Shown here: piece after piece, positions 1 through 8,569 of the stretch
How positions within the stretch are numbered: position 1 is the stretch's first letter
Layout: the number at the start of each line of letters is the position of its first letter
From: Thalassobacillus pellis
Lineage (GTDB): Bacteria; Bacillota; Bacilli; Bacillales; Halobacillaceae
DNA length: 64,000 bases
Assembly: GCF_016908295.1 (NCBI RefSeq)
Contig: NZ_JAFBDO010000008.1
Coordinates: 83,727 to 147,726 of the forward strand
Direction: 5' to 3'
The notes under the pieces: generated by a model
Database searches by the model: none
What the model was told of the DNA's origin: nothing
Seen by the model: the letters and a program-made list of their open reading frames with translations, nothing else
Position numbers and translations under genes: made by a program

Positions 1-152
1 TGTTTCTGATCATACTTGTCGCTGACCTTTTCTCCGCCTTTTTGACCGATTTCCTCGAAGTGTTCCTGGTTATATTTTTCGCTTACTTTTTCTCCACCTT
101 TTTGGCCAGCTTCCTCTACACTCATCTTACGATTGTTATTATTTTTTGCCAT
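1..152 (-). CDS. KGG-repeat general stress protein (partial, cut by window edge)
   Basis: The first 50 codons are visible and the 3' end lies outside the window. After a lysine/asparagine-rich start there are two copies of a repeat containing GQKGGEKVS followed by a KY(N/D)Q motif, which is the KGG stress-induced repeat of GsiB-like hydrophilic, LEA-like proteins. Members of this family are thought to protect cell components during desiccation, osmotic or general stress. The start at 150-152 is preceded by a strong AAAAGGAGG ribosome site. The total number of repeats cannot be seen. Confidence 0.8.
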   Translation of the reverse strand, partial: MAKNNNNRKMSVEEAGQKGGEKVSEKYNQEHFEEIGQKGGEKVSDKYDQK

Positions 153-443
153 GATAAAACCTCCTTTTAAGCTTATATTCAGTTCCTACCACGGAAAAAG
201 CTTCAATAAACATATTCATTGTTGATAATTCCCTTTTACTTTATATCCCCTTTCCCCGTGTACTTATGTTTCTTTTTTAGATTATCTGTAGATGGAAGGA
301 ATAATTAATAGTAAAAAATTCATCGGAATATATCCTTTATCCATCTTAACTATTGTCCCCTTAGGAATAAGGATGTGCGGGTACAGATTCCCTAAATGAA
401 ATTTTACAGTTTTATAACAAATAGGTTAATTCTTGGTATTTCT
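153..443. other. Divergent intergenic region, about 370 bp
   Basis: This AT-rich stretch separates the KGG protein from the YjzC-like gene. It must hold promoters for both. I see no convincing RNA gene, repeat or open reading frame in it apart from the candidate SigB site listed separately at its right end. Confidence 0.4.
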
Positions 444-467
444 GTTTAGAGACAAGAAAATCGGTAA
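444..467 (+). promoter_or_regulatory. Possible SigB promoter for the YjzC-like gene
   Basis: GTTTAG and CGGTAA are 12 bases apart, close to the SigB consensus GTTTAA/GGGTAT, about 55 bases upstream of the start codon at 525. One -10 position deviates, so this is only suggestive, but neighbouring stress genes show similar elements. Confidence 0.3.
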
Positions 468-524
468 TCTAAATAAGTATAGAAAGCAGTGGACTTTCTA
501 AATTTCTTTTGGAGGTGCAATAAA

Positions 525-713
525 ATGGCTAACAATAAGAAGACTTACAAAACGGGAGAAAAAGCAGAAGAGAACGGAACTTACAAAGTAGATAGTCTTG
601 TCAGTGGTGGCTCTACAGAAAATGATAATACAGAAATTAAGCTAGAAGAAGGAGAGCAATTCCCTCCTTCCCCGTCAAGCAATGAAGCTGCTCACTGGGT
701 GAAAGTATCTTAA
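525..713 (+). CDS. YjzC-like small protein
   Basis: Encodes 62 residues. The order of features, a lysine-rich N-terminus with TGEKAEENGTY, then an acidic EEGEQFPPSP segment and a C-terminal W, matches the small YjzC family of Bacillus, whose function is unknown. An upstream in-frame ATG at 489 exists, but GGAGG at 511-515 sits at the correct distance from the ATG at 525, so I chose that start. A strong terminator follows. Confidence 0.65.
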   Translation: MANNKKTYKTGEKAEENGTYKVDSLVSGGSTENDNTEIKLEEGEQFPPSPSSNEAAHWVKVS

Positions 714-729
714 TAAAAGACTAAAGGTA

Positions 730-772
730 AGAGAAGCACGTGCTATCAACGAGCCGTGCTTCTCTTTTATTA
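730..772 (+). terminator. Terminator of the YjzC-like gene
   Basis: An 11-bp perfect stem, AGAGAAGCACG paired with CGTGCTTCTCT, is followed by a T-rich run. Confidence 0.85.
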
Positions 773-860
773 TTTATACATACAGTTTTCGCTAATAAAA
801 AAAGAGTTCTAATAAAACAGGGAGTAATATACCACCAGTAACAGGTAAATAAAGCCCTTA

Positions 861-886
861 GTTTCTGAAAGGAATTTTTTGGGTAA
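861..886 (+). promoter_or_regulatory. SigB-type promoter of Mn catalase
   Basis: GTTTCT (861-866), a 14-base spacer and GGGTAA (881-886) match the SigB consensus well. The implied start point near 893 gives a leader of about 48 bases to the catalase ATG. This would make the catalase a general-stress gene. Confidence 0.55.
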
Positions 887-940
887 GGTTCAAGTAGAAC
901 CTTCAAGAGTTCCAATTATAATCCAAAGAGGTGGGAGATA

Positions 941-1765
941 ATGTTTTTTCATCAAAAGGAATTACAGTTCCATGCGAAGCCAGAACGTCCTGATCCGGTT
1001 TATGCCAAAAAGCTTCAAGAAATTTTAGGCGGACAATTCGGAGAGATTTCTGTTGCGATGCAGTATTTGTTCCAAGGTTGGAATGCGAGAGGTGACGAAA
1101 AGTATAAAGATTTAATTATGGACACAGGAACGGAAGAACTAGGGCATGTGGAAATGATTGCAACCATGATTGCACGTTTATTAGACGATGCCCCCATTAA
1201 TGAACAAGAGAAAGCTTCCGAGGATCCGGTAATCGGGGCAATCATGGGAGGAATGAACCCTCACCACGCTATTGTCTCCGGATTAGGGGCCATGCCGGAA
1301 AACAGTACAGGTGTCCCTTGGAATGCTGGTTATATCGTAGCAAGCGGAAATTTATTATCCGATTTTCGTGCTAATCTAAATGCAGAGTCCCAAGGCAGGT
1401 TACAAGTGGCACGGTTATATGAAATGACGGAAGACAAAGGCGTAAAAGAAATGCTTTCCTTCTTATTAGCTCGTGATACCATGCACCAAAATCAGTGGAT
1501 TGCTGCTATTAAGGAATTGGAAGAGAAGTATGGGACCACTGTTCCTGCTACTGTTCCCGCTGATTGGGAGGCAACAGATTTTTCTTATGATTTTCTGAAT
1601 TTTTCTGATGGGGAACATAGTAAAAAAGGAAACTGGACATCCGGTAAAACCCCGGATGGCAATGGGGATTTTGGCTACGTGAAAAAGCCTGAAGCTTATG
1701 GCGGAAAACAAGAACTGAAACCAGCGCCAGCTTATGTTCATGGTATTCCCCCATTGGAGGATTGA
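941..1765 (+). CDS. Manganese catalase
   Basis: A 274-residue dimanganese (non-haem) catalase of the YdbD/CotJC type, converting hydrogen peroxide to water and oxygen. The visible metal ligands follow the family pattern: Glu35 in GGQFGEIS, Glu66 and His69 in EELGHVEM, and Glu and His in the later helices (ESQGRL and RDTMHQNQW). The length equals that of B. subtilis YdbD. The ribosome site GAGGTGGGAG lies just before the ATG. It is a single-gene unit with a SigB-like promoter upstream and a terminator downstream, fitting a stress-induced peroxide scavenger. Confidence 0.93.
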   Translation: MFFHQKELQFHAKPERPDPVYAKKLQEILGGQFGEISVAMQYLFQGWNARGDEKYKDLIMDTGTEELGHVEMIATMIARLLDDAPINEQEKASEDPVIGAIMGGMNPHHAIVSGLGAMPENSTGVPWNAGYIVASGNLLSDFRANLNAESQGRLQVARLYEMTEDKGVKEMLSFLLARDTMHQNQWIAAIKELEEKYGTTVPATVPADWEATDFSYDFLNFSDGEHSKKGNWTSGKTPDGNGDFGYVKKPEAYGGKQELKPAPAYVHGIPPLED

Positions 1766-1770
1766 GTCAA

Positions 1771-1802
1771 AAAGAGACGGTTTTTAACCGTCTCTTCTTT
1801 TA
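1771..1802 (+). terminator. Terminator of Mn catalase
   Basis: The stem AAGAGACGG/CCGTCTCTT surrounds a short loop and is followed by T-rich sequence. Confidence 0.85.
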
Positions 1803-1833
1803 ATTAAGAATCCTTTTCCCATATATAAAGCAC

Positions 1834-2043
1834 TCAGTTATTTAAGACGTGGCACTCTAAAATCTGTATACCTTCCAATGATAATGCAAAAGCTTCTGAA
1901 ATTTCTTTTTTAACTTCTTCTTGTATGATTTCCTTTTCCTCTTTCGTATCTTCTAAATAGATATCATCGATTCTTTTGAATAACTCAGGACGATCGAGCT
2001 CACTTTCTTTACAATAGTTGATCCATTGCACTTGCACCAACAT
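1834..2043 (-). CDS. Unrecognised small acidic protein
   Basis: Encodes 69 residues, rich in Glu and Lys, predicted mostly helical (EDTKEEKEIIQEEVKKEI in the middle). No known domain is recognised. It is kept as a gene because GGGAGGAGGG precedes the ATG at good spacing and nothing overlaps it. It faces the catalase gene convergently. Confidence 0.5.
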   Translation of the reverse strand: MLVQVQWINYCKESELDRPELFKRIDDIYLEDTKEEKEIIQEEVKKEISEAFALSLEGIQILECHVLNN

Positions 2044-2343
2044 AGTACCCTCCTCCCTGCAAGCTTAAAAAGAATAGGGATTTCCCATTAAAGTTAAGTG
2101 CTTTGTGACCCTAAAAATACTATATATTATAAAGTATTTAAAGGGATATTTCAGGAACTTAAAAAAATCTTAATATTTCTTCTTTCTATTATTCCAGGAA
2201 AGCGCTATTATAGGGGCTAATAAGTAAATATAACAATTGTGTAAGACATTGTTTGTCCATCTTTATTTAGGGGACATATTGAGGTAATTATAAAAAATTG
2301 CTAAGTATATGTACGTACGGACAACCATTTAACATTAGAGAAA
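2044..2343. other. Intergenic region, nothing recognised
   Basis: About 300 AT-rich bases between the small minus-strand gene and the CBS-gene terminator. I see no open frame with a ribosome site, structured RNA or repeat. Confidence 0.4.
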
Positions 2344-2378
2344 AAAAAGCGTGCCATGGTTTCCATGTCACGCAACTT
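2344..2378 (-). terminator. Terminator of the CBS-domain gene
   Basis: On the minus strand GCGTGACATGG and CCATGGCACGC form a stem followed by eight T residues. Confidence 0.8.
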
Positions 2379-2385
2379 TTTGCCC

Positions 2386-2808
2386 TTAATTATTTCCTTT
2401 GCCTTTGGAAAGTTCACTTACAATATCAGCTGCAACTTCATCGGCGCCTTCTATACCTAAATCGCCCAAGCTTACTACACCGCTGAATCTGTCTTTTTCT
2501 ACTACCATTAATCGTTTTATTTGGTGTTCCTGCATAAGGCGTGCGGCTTCTTCTACATCCATGTCTGGAGACCCGGTAATTACTTTCTCCGTCATGATAT
2601 CAGAGGCATGAATATTGTCTGCTGTCCCTTTGGCTAACCCTCTGACTACGATATCTCGATCTGTCACCACTCCGACATACTTGTCATTTTCCACAATGGG
2701 AATGAAGCCTACATCTTCCTCTTTCATGTGTTTTGCAAGAGTTGCTAAGTTATCTGAAGGGTTGCATGTAGCAAGAGAAGTGCTCATATAATCCTTGATG
2801 ATGCTCAT
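2386..2808 (-). CDS. CBS-domain protein (YhcV-like)
   Basis: A 140-residue protein consisting of two CBS motifs, residues about 8-60 and 72-128. Each ends in the typical hydrophobic-GVV(T/S) segment (VGVVTDRDIV and SGVVSLGDLG). Tandem CBS pairs form a Bateman module that binds adenine nucleotides, and stand-alone versions such as YhcV are often stress-induced. The ribosome site GGTGG lies before the ATG. A SigB-like element is found upstream at 2851-2874, fitting the stress character of this segment. Confidence 0.85.
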   Translation of the reverse strand: MSIIKDYMSTSLATCNPSDNLATLAKHMKEEDVGFIPIVENDKYVGVVTDRDIVVRGLAKGTADNIHASDIMTEKVITGSPDMDVEEAARLMQEHQIKRLMVVEKDRFSGVVSLGDLGIEGADEVAADIVSELSKGKGNN

Positions 2809-2850
2809 GGTTATTCCACCTTTCTAAATGAAACGATTATATAGAATTAA

Positions 2851-2874
2851 TTACCTTTTTGACCAATATTAAAC
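2851..2874 (-). promoter_or_regulatory. Possible SigB promoter of the CBS-domain gene
   Basis: On the minus strand GTTTAA, 12 bases and AGGTAA resemble the SigB consensus with one mismatch in the -10. A SigA-like TATAAT also lies closer to the gene, so dual control is possible. Confidence 0.35.
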
Positions 2875-3002
2875 ATAATTTCGTATTTTAAGTTTAATCC
2901 ATTTATCATGGTGAAGGTTACGAAAGTGAAACAAAGGTTACTTCTTAATAAGGGAAAGATTCATTTCCAAAATAAATCACTTAATAATAAGGAACCTTTT
3001 AT

Positions 3003-3590
3003 CTACATCCACCACCCTGCACTTATAGTATAGTTAAGGGTCACGGCGCAAGTTAGATACATAAGCCAAAGACCAGTTAGCAGCTGCCAGGTACCAACAA
3101 GTTTTCCAAGGCCGGTTGATCCTCCGAAGCGAGCTGGAATCTCTGTCAAATAAATAAGTGAGAGCCCGATGAATAAAATTGCAACGGCTATGTTTCCTAC
3201 GCCGAAGAATACCCACATTCCTAACAATGAAATGATAAGGAATGCAATAGCCATCCAACCATCTGCGGTGTCTTTTAAACCTTTATATCTTCGTAAGCCT
3301 AATGCAAACCAATGAATTCCATAGGCAGTAAAGGCTAAGCCAGCCATATAATGGGCGGGTTTGTTAGTGAAAACCTGAAACCATGTGAGCCCTATCATAA
3401 TATAAACGCCAGTGATGAACTGCATAAACCCTGGCATCCATATTCCCCAGATTCCAAGAGTTTTATTGTCACTTTCATCACCACTTGGGATTCCGAATAA
3501 GGCTTGTCCTCCCCATATTAGATAACCAGTACCAAGTCCAAAAAAACCAATCGCCAAGGGAACAAAGGAACTAATATCAAAGACATTCAT
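3003..3590 (-). CDS. AmiS/UreI family urea/amide channel
   Basis: A 195-residue integral membrane protein with six or seven hydrophobic segments, including LAIGFFGLGTGYLIWGG near the N-terminus and GIHWFALGLRR in the middle, typical of AmiS/UreI. Relatives pass urea or short-chain amides, some of them acid-gated. No urease or amidase is encoded nearby, so the substrate is open. An upstream in-frame start would add six residues, but AAAGGAGAG precedes the ATG at 3588-3590, so that start is preferred. Confidence 0.85.
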   Translation of the reverse strand: MNVFDISSFVPLAIGFFGLGTGYLIWGGQALFGIPSGDESDNKTLGIWGIWMPGFMQFITGVYIMIGLTWFQVFTNKPAHYMAGLAFTAYGIHWFALGLRRYKGLKDTADGWMAIAFLIISLLGMWVFFGVGNIAVAILFIGLSLIYLTEIPARFGGSTGLGKLVGTWQLLTGLWLMYLTCAVTLNYTISAGWWM

Positions 3591-4009
3591 TTTTATCTCT
3601 CCTTTCAAGGTGTTTGTTAATCATTAGACAAGTACGTTTTGTTCTCAAACGTAAATCCGTTGAAAAAAATTCCTTTTATGTGCAAGCTTGATGCGATTCG
3701 CGATATAACAGCCCTGAAAACTATTTAGTAATATCTCCTCGGTCATTAATTATTTCAAAGAAATTACAATTTGACGCCAGTTAGATAAGTCACATATTTC
3801 AGCTTGAAAGATTTTTTTAGTCTCGGATTATACCAATAAGGTCGAGAAAAATACCGAACTATAAGCCCAATAGCGTTCTAAACGATTCACCCTTTCCCCA
3901 TAAATCTATACCTCTGCAACACCATCAGGGCTGCGATGTTACTCCCAGAGGTATCCTATAAACCTTACATATGTGTTTAACATTCTTCATCCCAAGGGTA
4001 GGAAACAAG
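3591..4009. other. Divergent intergenic region with a long inverted repeat
   Basis: About 420 bases between amiS and gldA. The arms ATACCTCTG (3908-3916) and CAGAGGTAT (3946-3954) enclose about 29 bases that include CACCATCAGGGCTG. No T-run follows on either strand, so it is not a simple terminator. It may be part of a leader RNA or a dispersed repeat. The rest shows nothing recognisable. Confidence 0.4.
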
Positions 4010-4015
4010 TATAAT
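4010..4015 (+). promoter_or_regulatory. -10 element of gldA
   Basis: A perfect TATAAT lies 25 bases before the gldA start codon. No good -35 is visible at the usual distance, so activation may be needed. Confidence 0.4.
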
Positions 4016-4040
4016 AGATTATGAAAGGCAGGGGTTCAGA

Positions 4041-5156
4041 ATGAAGAAACGCGTTTACATTAGCCCAGCAAAATATGTTCAAGATAAAAACGCCATTCAA
4101 AATATCGGACAACATTTAGAAGGCATTGGGGAGACTGCTATTGTTATTGCAGATGAAACAGTTTGGAAGATTGCAGGGGATGATGTGGTATCCTATTTAA
4201 AAGATGCAAACTTTAATACGAAAAACGTTGTATTTAATGGGGAAGCATCTCCCAAAGAAATGGACCGAATCACTGATATTGCGAAAGAAGCTGAGGCATC
4301 AATCGTTATCGGTGTCGGTGGTGGTAAAACATTAGATACTGCAAAAGCAGTTTCTGATGAGGTCCAAGGTTTTACGGTGATTGTCCCCACAACTGCTTCT
4401 ACAGACGCTCCTACGAGTGCACTTTCCGTGGTGTACTCCGAAGAAGGTGTGTTTGAATCCTATCGCTTTTATAACAAGAACCCAGACCTGGTGTTGTTAG
4501 ATTCCAAAATCATTGCCGAAGCACCGACACGGTTATTAGCCTCCGGTATTGCAGATGCACTGGCTACTTTCGTAGAGGTGAGGAGTGTGGTGAACCACAA
4601 GGGTAACACGATGGCAGGAGGACAAACGACTCTGGCAGCACAGGCAATAGCTGAGAAATGTGAAAAAGTACTTTTTGATTATGCATTACTCGCTTATCAA
4701 TCGAATGAACGTCAGGTGGTAACTCCTGCTTTAGAAAATGTGATTGAAGCAAACACTCTGCTTAGTGGGCTTGGATTCGAAAGTGGTGGACTAGGTGCTG
4801 CCCACGCTATTCATAACGGCTTTACCGCACTAGAAGGTGAAATACACCATCTCACACATGGAGAGAAAGTAGCCTTTGGTACTCTTGTTCAATTAACATT
4901 GGAAGAACATCCTCAAGAAGAAATTGAACAATATATGGCGTTGTATACGAGCCTTGGTTTACCAATCACTTTAGAAGATATCAAACTAAAAAATGCTTCC
5001 AAAGAAGATATCCTCAAAGTATCCGAAGCTGCGACTGCCGAAGGAGAAACTATCCATCAGGCCTTTTCAGTAACAGCGGATGAAGTAGCTGATGCGATTA
5101 TTGCTACCGATCAGTATGCCAAAAGCTTCAAAGGAATGTTACAACTAGAAAAGTGA
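4041..5156 (+). CDS. gldA: Glycerol dehydrogenase
   Basis: A 371-residue Fe/Zn-type polyol dehydrogenase that oxidises glycerol to dihydroxyacetone with NAD+. The nucleotide-binding [12 protein letters not shown] motif is near residue 93. The metal-binding Asp sits in SGIADALAT (about residue 172), and the two His ligands lie in AAHAIHNGF and [11 protein letters not shown]. These are the conserved Zn positions of Bacillus GldA. Length is normal. It is a single gene with its own promoter and terminator, giving an ATP-free route into glycerol breakdown. Confidence 0.9.
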   Translation: MKKRVYISPAKYVQDKNAIQNIGQHLEGIGETAIVIADETVWKIAGDDVVSYLKDANFNTKNVVFNGEASPKEMDRITDIAKEAEASIVIGVGGGKTLDTAKAVSDEVQGFTVIVPTTASTDAPTSALSVVYSEEGVFESYRFYNKNPDLVLLDSKIIAEAPTRLLASGIADALATFVEVRSVVNHKGNTMAGGQTTLAAQAIAEKCEKVLFDYALLAYQSNERQVVTPALENVIEANTLLSGLGFESGGLGAAHAIHNGFTALEGEIHHLTHGEKVAFGTLVQLTLEEHPQEEIEQYMALYTSLGLPITLEDIKLKNASKEDILKVSEAATAEGETIHQAFSVTADEVADAIIATDQYAKSFKGMLQLEK

Positions 5157-5161
5157 CACAA

Positions 5162-5195
5162 AAAGCTGGGGCTTCACTCTCCAGCTTTCTTACAT
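5162..5195 (+). terminator. Terminator of gldA
   Basis: The stem AAAGCTGG/CCAGCTTT begins six bases after the stop codon and is followed by a T-containing run. Confidence 0.75.
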
Positions 5196-5283
5196 ATTTT
5201 TGTTTCTTCGTGGTAATTACAGCCTTCATCAGCACAACACCCAGTCCCTTCCCAATATACTAATGGAAAGTAATTAAATTGTA

Positions 5284-5318
5284 GGAAAAACACCTCCCTG
5301 TAAATCAGGAAGGTGTTT
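5284..5318 (-). terminator. Second minus-strand terminator-like hairpin
   Basis: AAACACCT-CCCTG pairs with CAGG-AAGGTGTTT, and on the minus strand it is followed by TTTTTCC. It lies downstream of the YndM-like gene, after a closer terminator. Confidence 0.6.
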
Positions 5319-5393
5319 AAAAAAATATACGAAATTAATTGTAGAAGCTAAAAATACACACCGAACATAGAAAGAAGAGTTATCTGCTGTATA

Positions 5394-5430
5394 AAAATGG
5401 ACACCAGAAATTTTATTCCGATGTCCATCA
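5394..5430 (-). terminator. Terminator of the YndM-like gene
   Basis: On the minus strand ATGGACATC pairs with GGTGTCCAT and is followed by five T residues, about 30 bases after the stop codon. Confidence 0.7.
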
Positions 5431-5456
5431 CCTTAAACACACATGTAAATTAAATG

Positions 5457-5837
5457 TTAGTTGGTGTAAGCACTACGCAGTTGCTCATTAGCTGCGAGGT
5501 TTTTCCGCTTAATATAAAAGTGAAAGATATATTCACCCATACCTAGAACCACCCCAGCTACTACCCCTGCTATAGCAGCAGTTCCAGTAGTGATTCCAAA
5601 TGCCATTCCTATCAGCCATACGGCAAGAAAGGTAAGTCCAAAATCCGCAGTTGTCGCTACCATGTTACCCTTTTTAGGATATACATAAAGGTCTCCGCTT
5701 AAATAAGCGACAGTTCCTAAAACAATGGTGATAGTTAATACATTTAGAAATGAAAAGTTAAATCCTAAGCTTAATACTAACCATAGCAAAACAAGGGTCA
5801 TAACACCTTTAATTGCCAAAGCTTTTAAGTGAGCCAT
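5457..5837 (-). CDS. DUF2512 (YndM-like) membrane protein
   Basis: A 126-residue protein with four hydrophobic segments, a conserved SGDLYVYPKKGN loop after the second, and a basic tail. This is the pattern of the DUF2512/YndM family of Bacillus membrane proteins of unknown function. GGGAGG precedes the ATG at good spacing. It is followed by two terminator hairpins and no partner gene. Confidence 0.8.
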   Translation of the reverse strand: MAHLKALAIKGVMTLVLLWLVLSLGFNFSFLNVLTITIVLGTVAYLSGDLYVYPKKGNMVATTADFGLTFLAVWLIGMAFGITTGTAAIAGVVAGVVLGMGEYIFHFYIKRKNLAANEQLRSAYTN

Positions 5838-5997
5838 GTCATACCTCCCTTTTCTTTTTGGTGTAATAGTATATATATTCTCCTATTCCCGGATAAAAAA
5901 AGGGAAAACTTGGTTACCATATATTTCAAAAATTGTAATGTTATCCAACGAAGAGATTTATGGGCACTCCCTATTATTTACTTTATAAGCAGTACGA

Positions 5998-6117
5998 ATG
6001 CCGGATTCTATAGCCCTAAATAGCATCCAGGAACTCAATCCTTATTCACAAAGGCTAGAGGCTTATCTTTTCTACAGATAAACCCCCTATTATCGAATAC
6101 TTGATATCGAGACATCT
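5998..6117 (+). repeat. Dispersed intergenic repeat, copy 1
   Basis: Contains TAAACCCCCTAT and ends in GAATACTTGATATCGAG (6095-6111). The end motif recurs at 9316-9335 and, inverted, at 11528-11547. These repeats occur only in the accessory patch of this window. Confidence 0.5.
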
Positions 6118-6163
6118 TTCATTAGATCTTTAACTTACGCCCCGACAGTTGAAGATAATCCTT

Positions 6164-6442
6164 TTATGCTTGTTGAAAACCATACATCGCAATAAAGACT
6201 AAAAATGCAGATAGAAGCACTCCTAACACATTCATCAAAGCAAGGCTAATTTTGACCTTGCCTTTAATCCCAGTTAAAGCAAATATTAAGCCCAAAACTA
6301 CTAAAATCAAAGGTAAAAAGATGCTTATATTAATTACAGCAACATATAGTGCATTACCCCATTCAGTCAAACCAGCTAGTAGTGGAAAAACAGCCAAAAT
6401 GAAAAAAGATACTGATAATATTGAACAATACTTTTTTGTCAT
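6164..6442 (-). CDS. Unrecognised small membrane protein
   Basis: Encodes 92 residues with three hydrophobic segments (about residues 7-25, 32-55 and 66-88). The start at 6440-6442 is chosen because GAGGGAG precedes it, rather than the upstream in-frame ATG at 6472. No family is recognised. It lies between two copies of the dispersed repeat near an IS110 element, so it is probably accessory. Confidence 0.5.
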   Translation of the reverse strand: MTKKYCSILSVSFFILAVFPLLAGLTEWGNALYVAVINISIFLPLILVVLGLIFALTGIKGKVKISLALMNVLGVLLSAFLVFIAMYGFQQA

Positions 6443-6776
6443 AATTAGTCTCCCTCTGTAACTTTTATTCAATTAAACTCCCTCTATAAAGAAAGGAAAA
6501 TCTTACGATTTCTCCAGTTTTCTCAGAATTTCATAGTCGTTCGTATATAGACTATATTTAAATAATGGAATTTAGTTGTATTTATGTCGAATTATGGATT
6601 TTTAGAGTCTGACAGTGTACACCCAATTGCTAGTTTCTTTAAATTTTGGGTTGTGATTAACTTATAATCGCATTTATGGATGTCCACAATTCTCATGGAG
6701 GTGAACCCTCCCATGTCTCACAGAGTCAATGCTCTAAAATTCCTTCGTACAACCTTTCCATGAGGTGGATGTCAGT

Positions 6777-8274
6777 AATGCTGCCCTGCAGGATCAATGT
6801 CCGTAGGTTAGTTGGTTTGACTGACTAATCCGTGCTTCAAATGTCTATATAGCTAAGATAACTATGACTACAAAAAACTAAGCTGCTGTCTGCAATTCTT
6901 TCATATGAGGAATATCTCTTAACATCTTCTCTTCACTAAACTCAAATTGTTTTTTACTGATGGCAAACAATATTCTTATCAGTTTATTACACAAGGCAAT
7001 CATCGATTGCATCTTTTTCAGAGGGTTGTTGGGTCGTTTCGTATAGTATTCATGTAGAGCTTTAAAAGCAGAATTCTTGGCGACAAGAGGCATGACAACT
7101 TTAAACAAAAGGGCTCTTAATTTCTTTCGGCCTCGCTTTGTAATTTTCGTCTGACCTTTATGTTGTCCTGAAGTATTCTCTTTCAAATTCAAGCCTGCTA
7201 ACTTTATAATCTGGCGAGGATGAGAGTAGCCATTAAGGTCTCCGACCTCTGAAAAGAACCCTACCAGAGTGTCTCTTCCTATGCCCGTGATTCCTAGCAT
7301 TTGTTTTACGCCAGGGACCTGTTCAAGAAAAGAGTCCATTCTGGACTCAAGCTCTTCCAACTTTTGATGAACTTTTCTAACAAGGTATGGAGTTCTAATT
7401 TAGCCATATCCGAACCTTGACGAACACCTACTGAACAACCAGCCACTCGCTTTAATTCCTGCATCTTATCTAAACCTACGCCACGTTTGACTGTCTTTCT
7501 AAGGTGAATCATTAATTCTCGATCTGTGAGGTTTATAAGTTCGTGTGGAAGTAAGTTAAGTTTCAATATTTGAAGTGCTTTACCTTCCCAATTTTTAAAC
7601 ACAGTTAATAACTCAGGGAAATACCGATCAATCCAGTTATGGATTTGCCCCTGCACCACTTGAAGGTCGACAGATAGAAGATCACGAATTTTTTTAGCAC
7701 CACGGAGTTCTGCATAAACTCCTTGCGGAATGTTTGGTTCAGCGTATCTCCCATCTTTCACTAATTGGGCAATGACCTTCGCATCTTTAATGTCATTCTT
7801 GGTAGGTGAATTATCATCCAACTCTTTTGATTTCTTCACATGTGAAGGGTTCACTACCACGAACTTGATATTCTTATCCTTTAAAAAATGAACTAGGTTG
7901 AGCCAATAATGACCGGTGGGCTCCATCCCAATCAAAATTTGGTGCTTATTATGGTCCGTAAGTAACTGCTGAATCCATTCAAAAAAGCCATCGAATCCTG
8001 CTTGTGTATTTTCAAATGTTAGAGATGATCCAAGCTCGACACCTCTAAAATCTTGAGCCCTCGCGACATGATTGTGTTTCGCAATATCCACGCCTACAAT
8101 TAGTGTTTGAGATGTTATTTGAGCAAGCTTCTTATTTTGGTTATAATTCATTTCATGGCCTCCTGGTATATGAATTTGTCCTTTGTGCTGGCCAGCTTCA
8201 GGACATATCTATCATACCAAGAGGTCATTTTTTCGTTAAATACGATATTTCTTCATAACAGGAATGCTGCCCTG
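6777..8274 (-). mobile_element. IS110-family insertion sequence
   Basis: The identical 12-mer AATGCTGCCCTG occurs at 6777-6788 and 8263-8274 and brackets the transposase, an element length of about 1.49 kb that fits IS110. A related AATGCTGCCCT at 11553 belongs to the dispersed repeat, so the element probably inserted into a copy of that repeat. IS110 elements lack terminal inverted repeats, and none are seen. About 100 non-coding bases flank the gene on each side. Exact ends are inferred. Confidence 0.6.
6878..8151 (-). pseudogene. IS110-family transposase split by a frameshift
   Basis: The N-terminal frame (7306-8151) carries the DEDD RuvC-like domain: VGVDIAK, GMEPTGHYW and the acidic SPTKNDIKDAK. 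The C-terminal frame (6878-7360) has the Tnp20 domain with ITGIGRDT and IIKLAGLNL. Together they give a normal length near 410 residues. The frames meet at GAAAAGTTCATC around 7370. A -1 shift there joins TLLEK to VHQKLEELES smoothly. IS110 transposases are normally one frame, so this is a single-base loss, a sequencing slip in an A-run or, less likely, programmed frameshifting. Confidence 0.8.
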
Positions 8275-8374
8275 TTAGTGATTTAGCACAATAAGCGATA
8301 GTCAATGTGCAGCTATAGCCCCCTATCGTATTATAAGGTTAACCAGTTTCTGGTTGACCTATTTTTTATGGGTT

Positions 8375-8560
8375 ATTCTTTAAGTAGCCGGGTAGGACGT
8401 TCGCCCCCGCGGGACTCTGATCCCGTCCGCTATACTGTCCACCCCCTACTTGTAGAAACATGTTTGAGGCTGGTTGGGACCTGGATCCCGTAAAACAAGC
8501 GAAGCTATGACACTACAAGGTAGGTTAGGGGCTGCCGGCGAATCTAACAAAAGGAGACGT
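8375..8560 (+). ncRNA. Candidate IS110 bridge-RNA region
   Basis: The leader before the broken transposase has two similar hairpins, CGGGACTCTGATCCCG (8410-8425) and GGGACCTGGATCCCG (8476-8490), with locally raised GC. In IS110-group elements this location encodes the bridge RNA that pairs with target and donor DNA. The family knowledge is established. The assignment here rests on position and symmetry only. Confidence 0.35.
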
Positions 8561-8569
8561 GATAAAACA

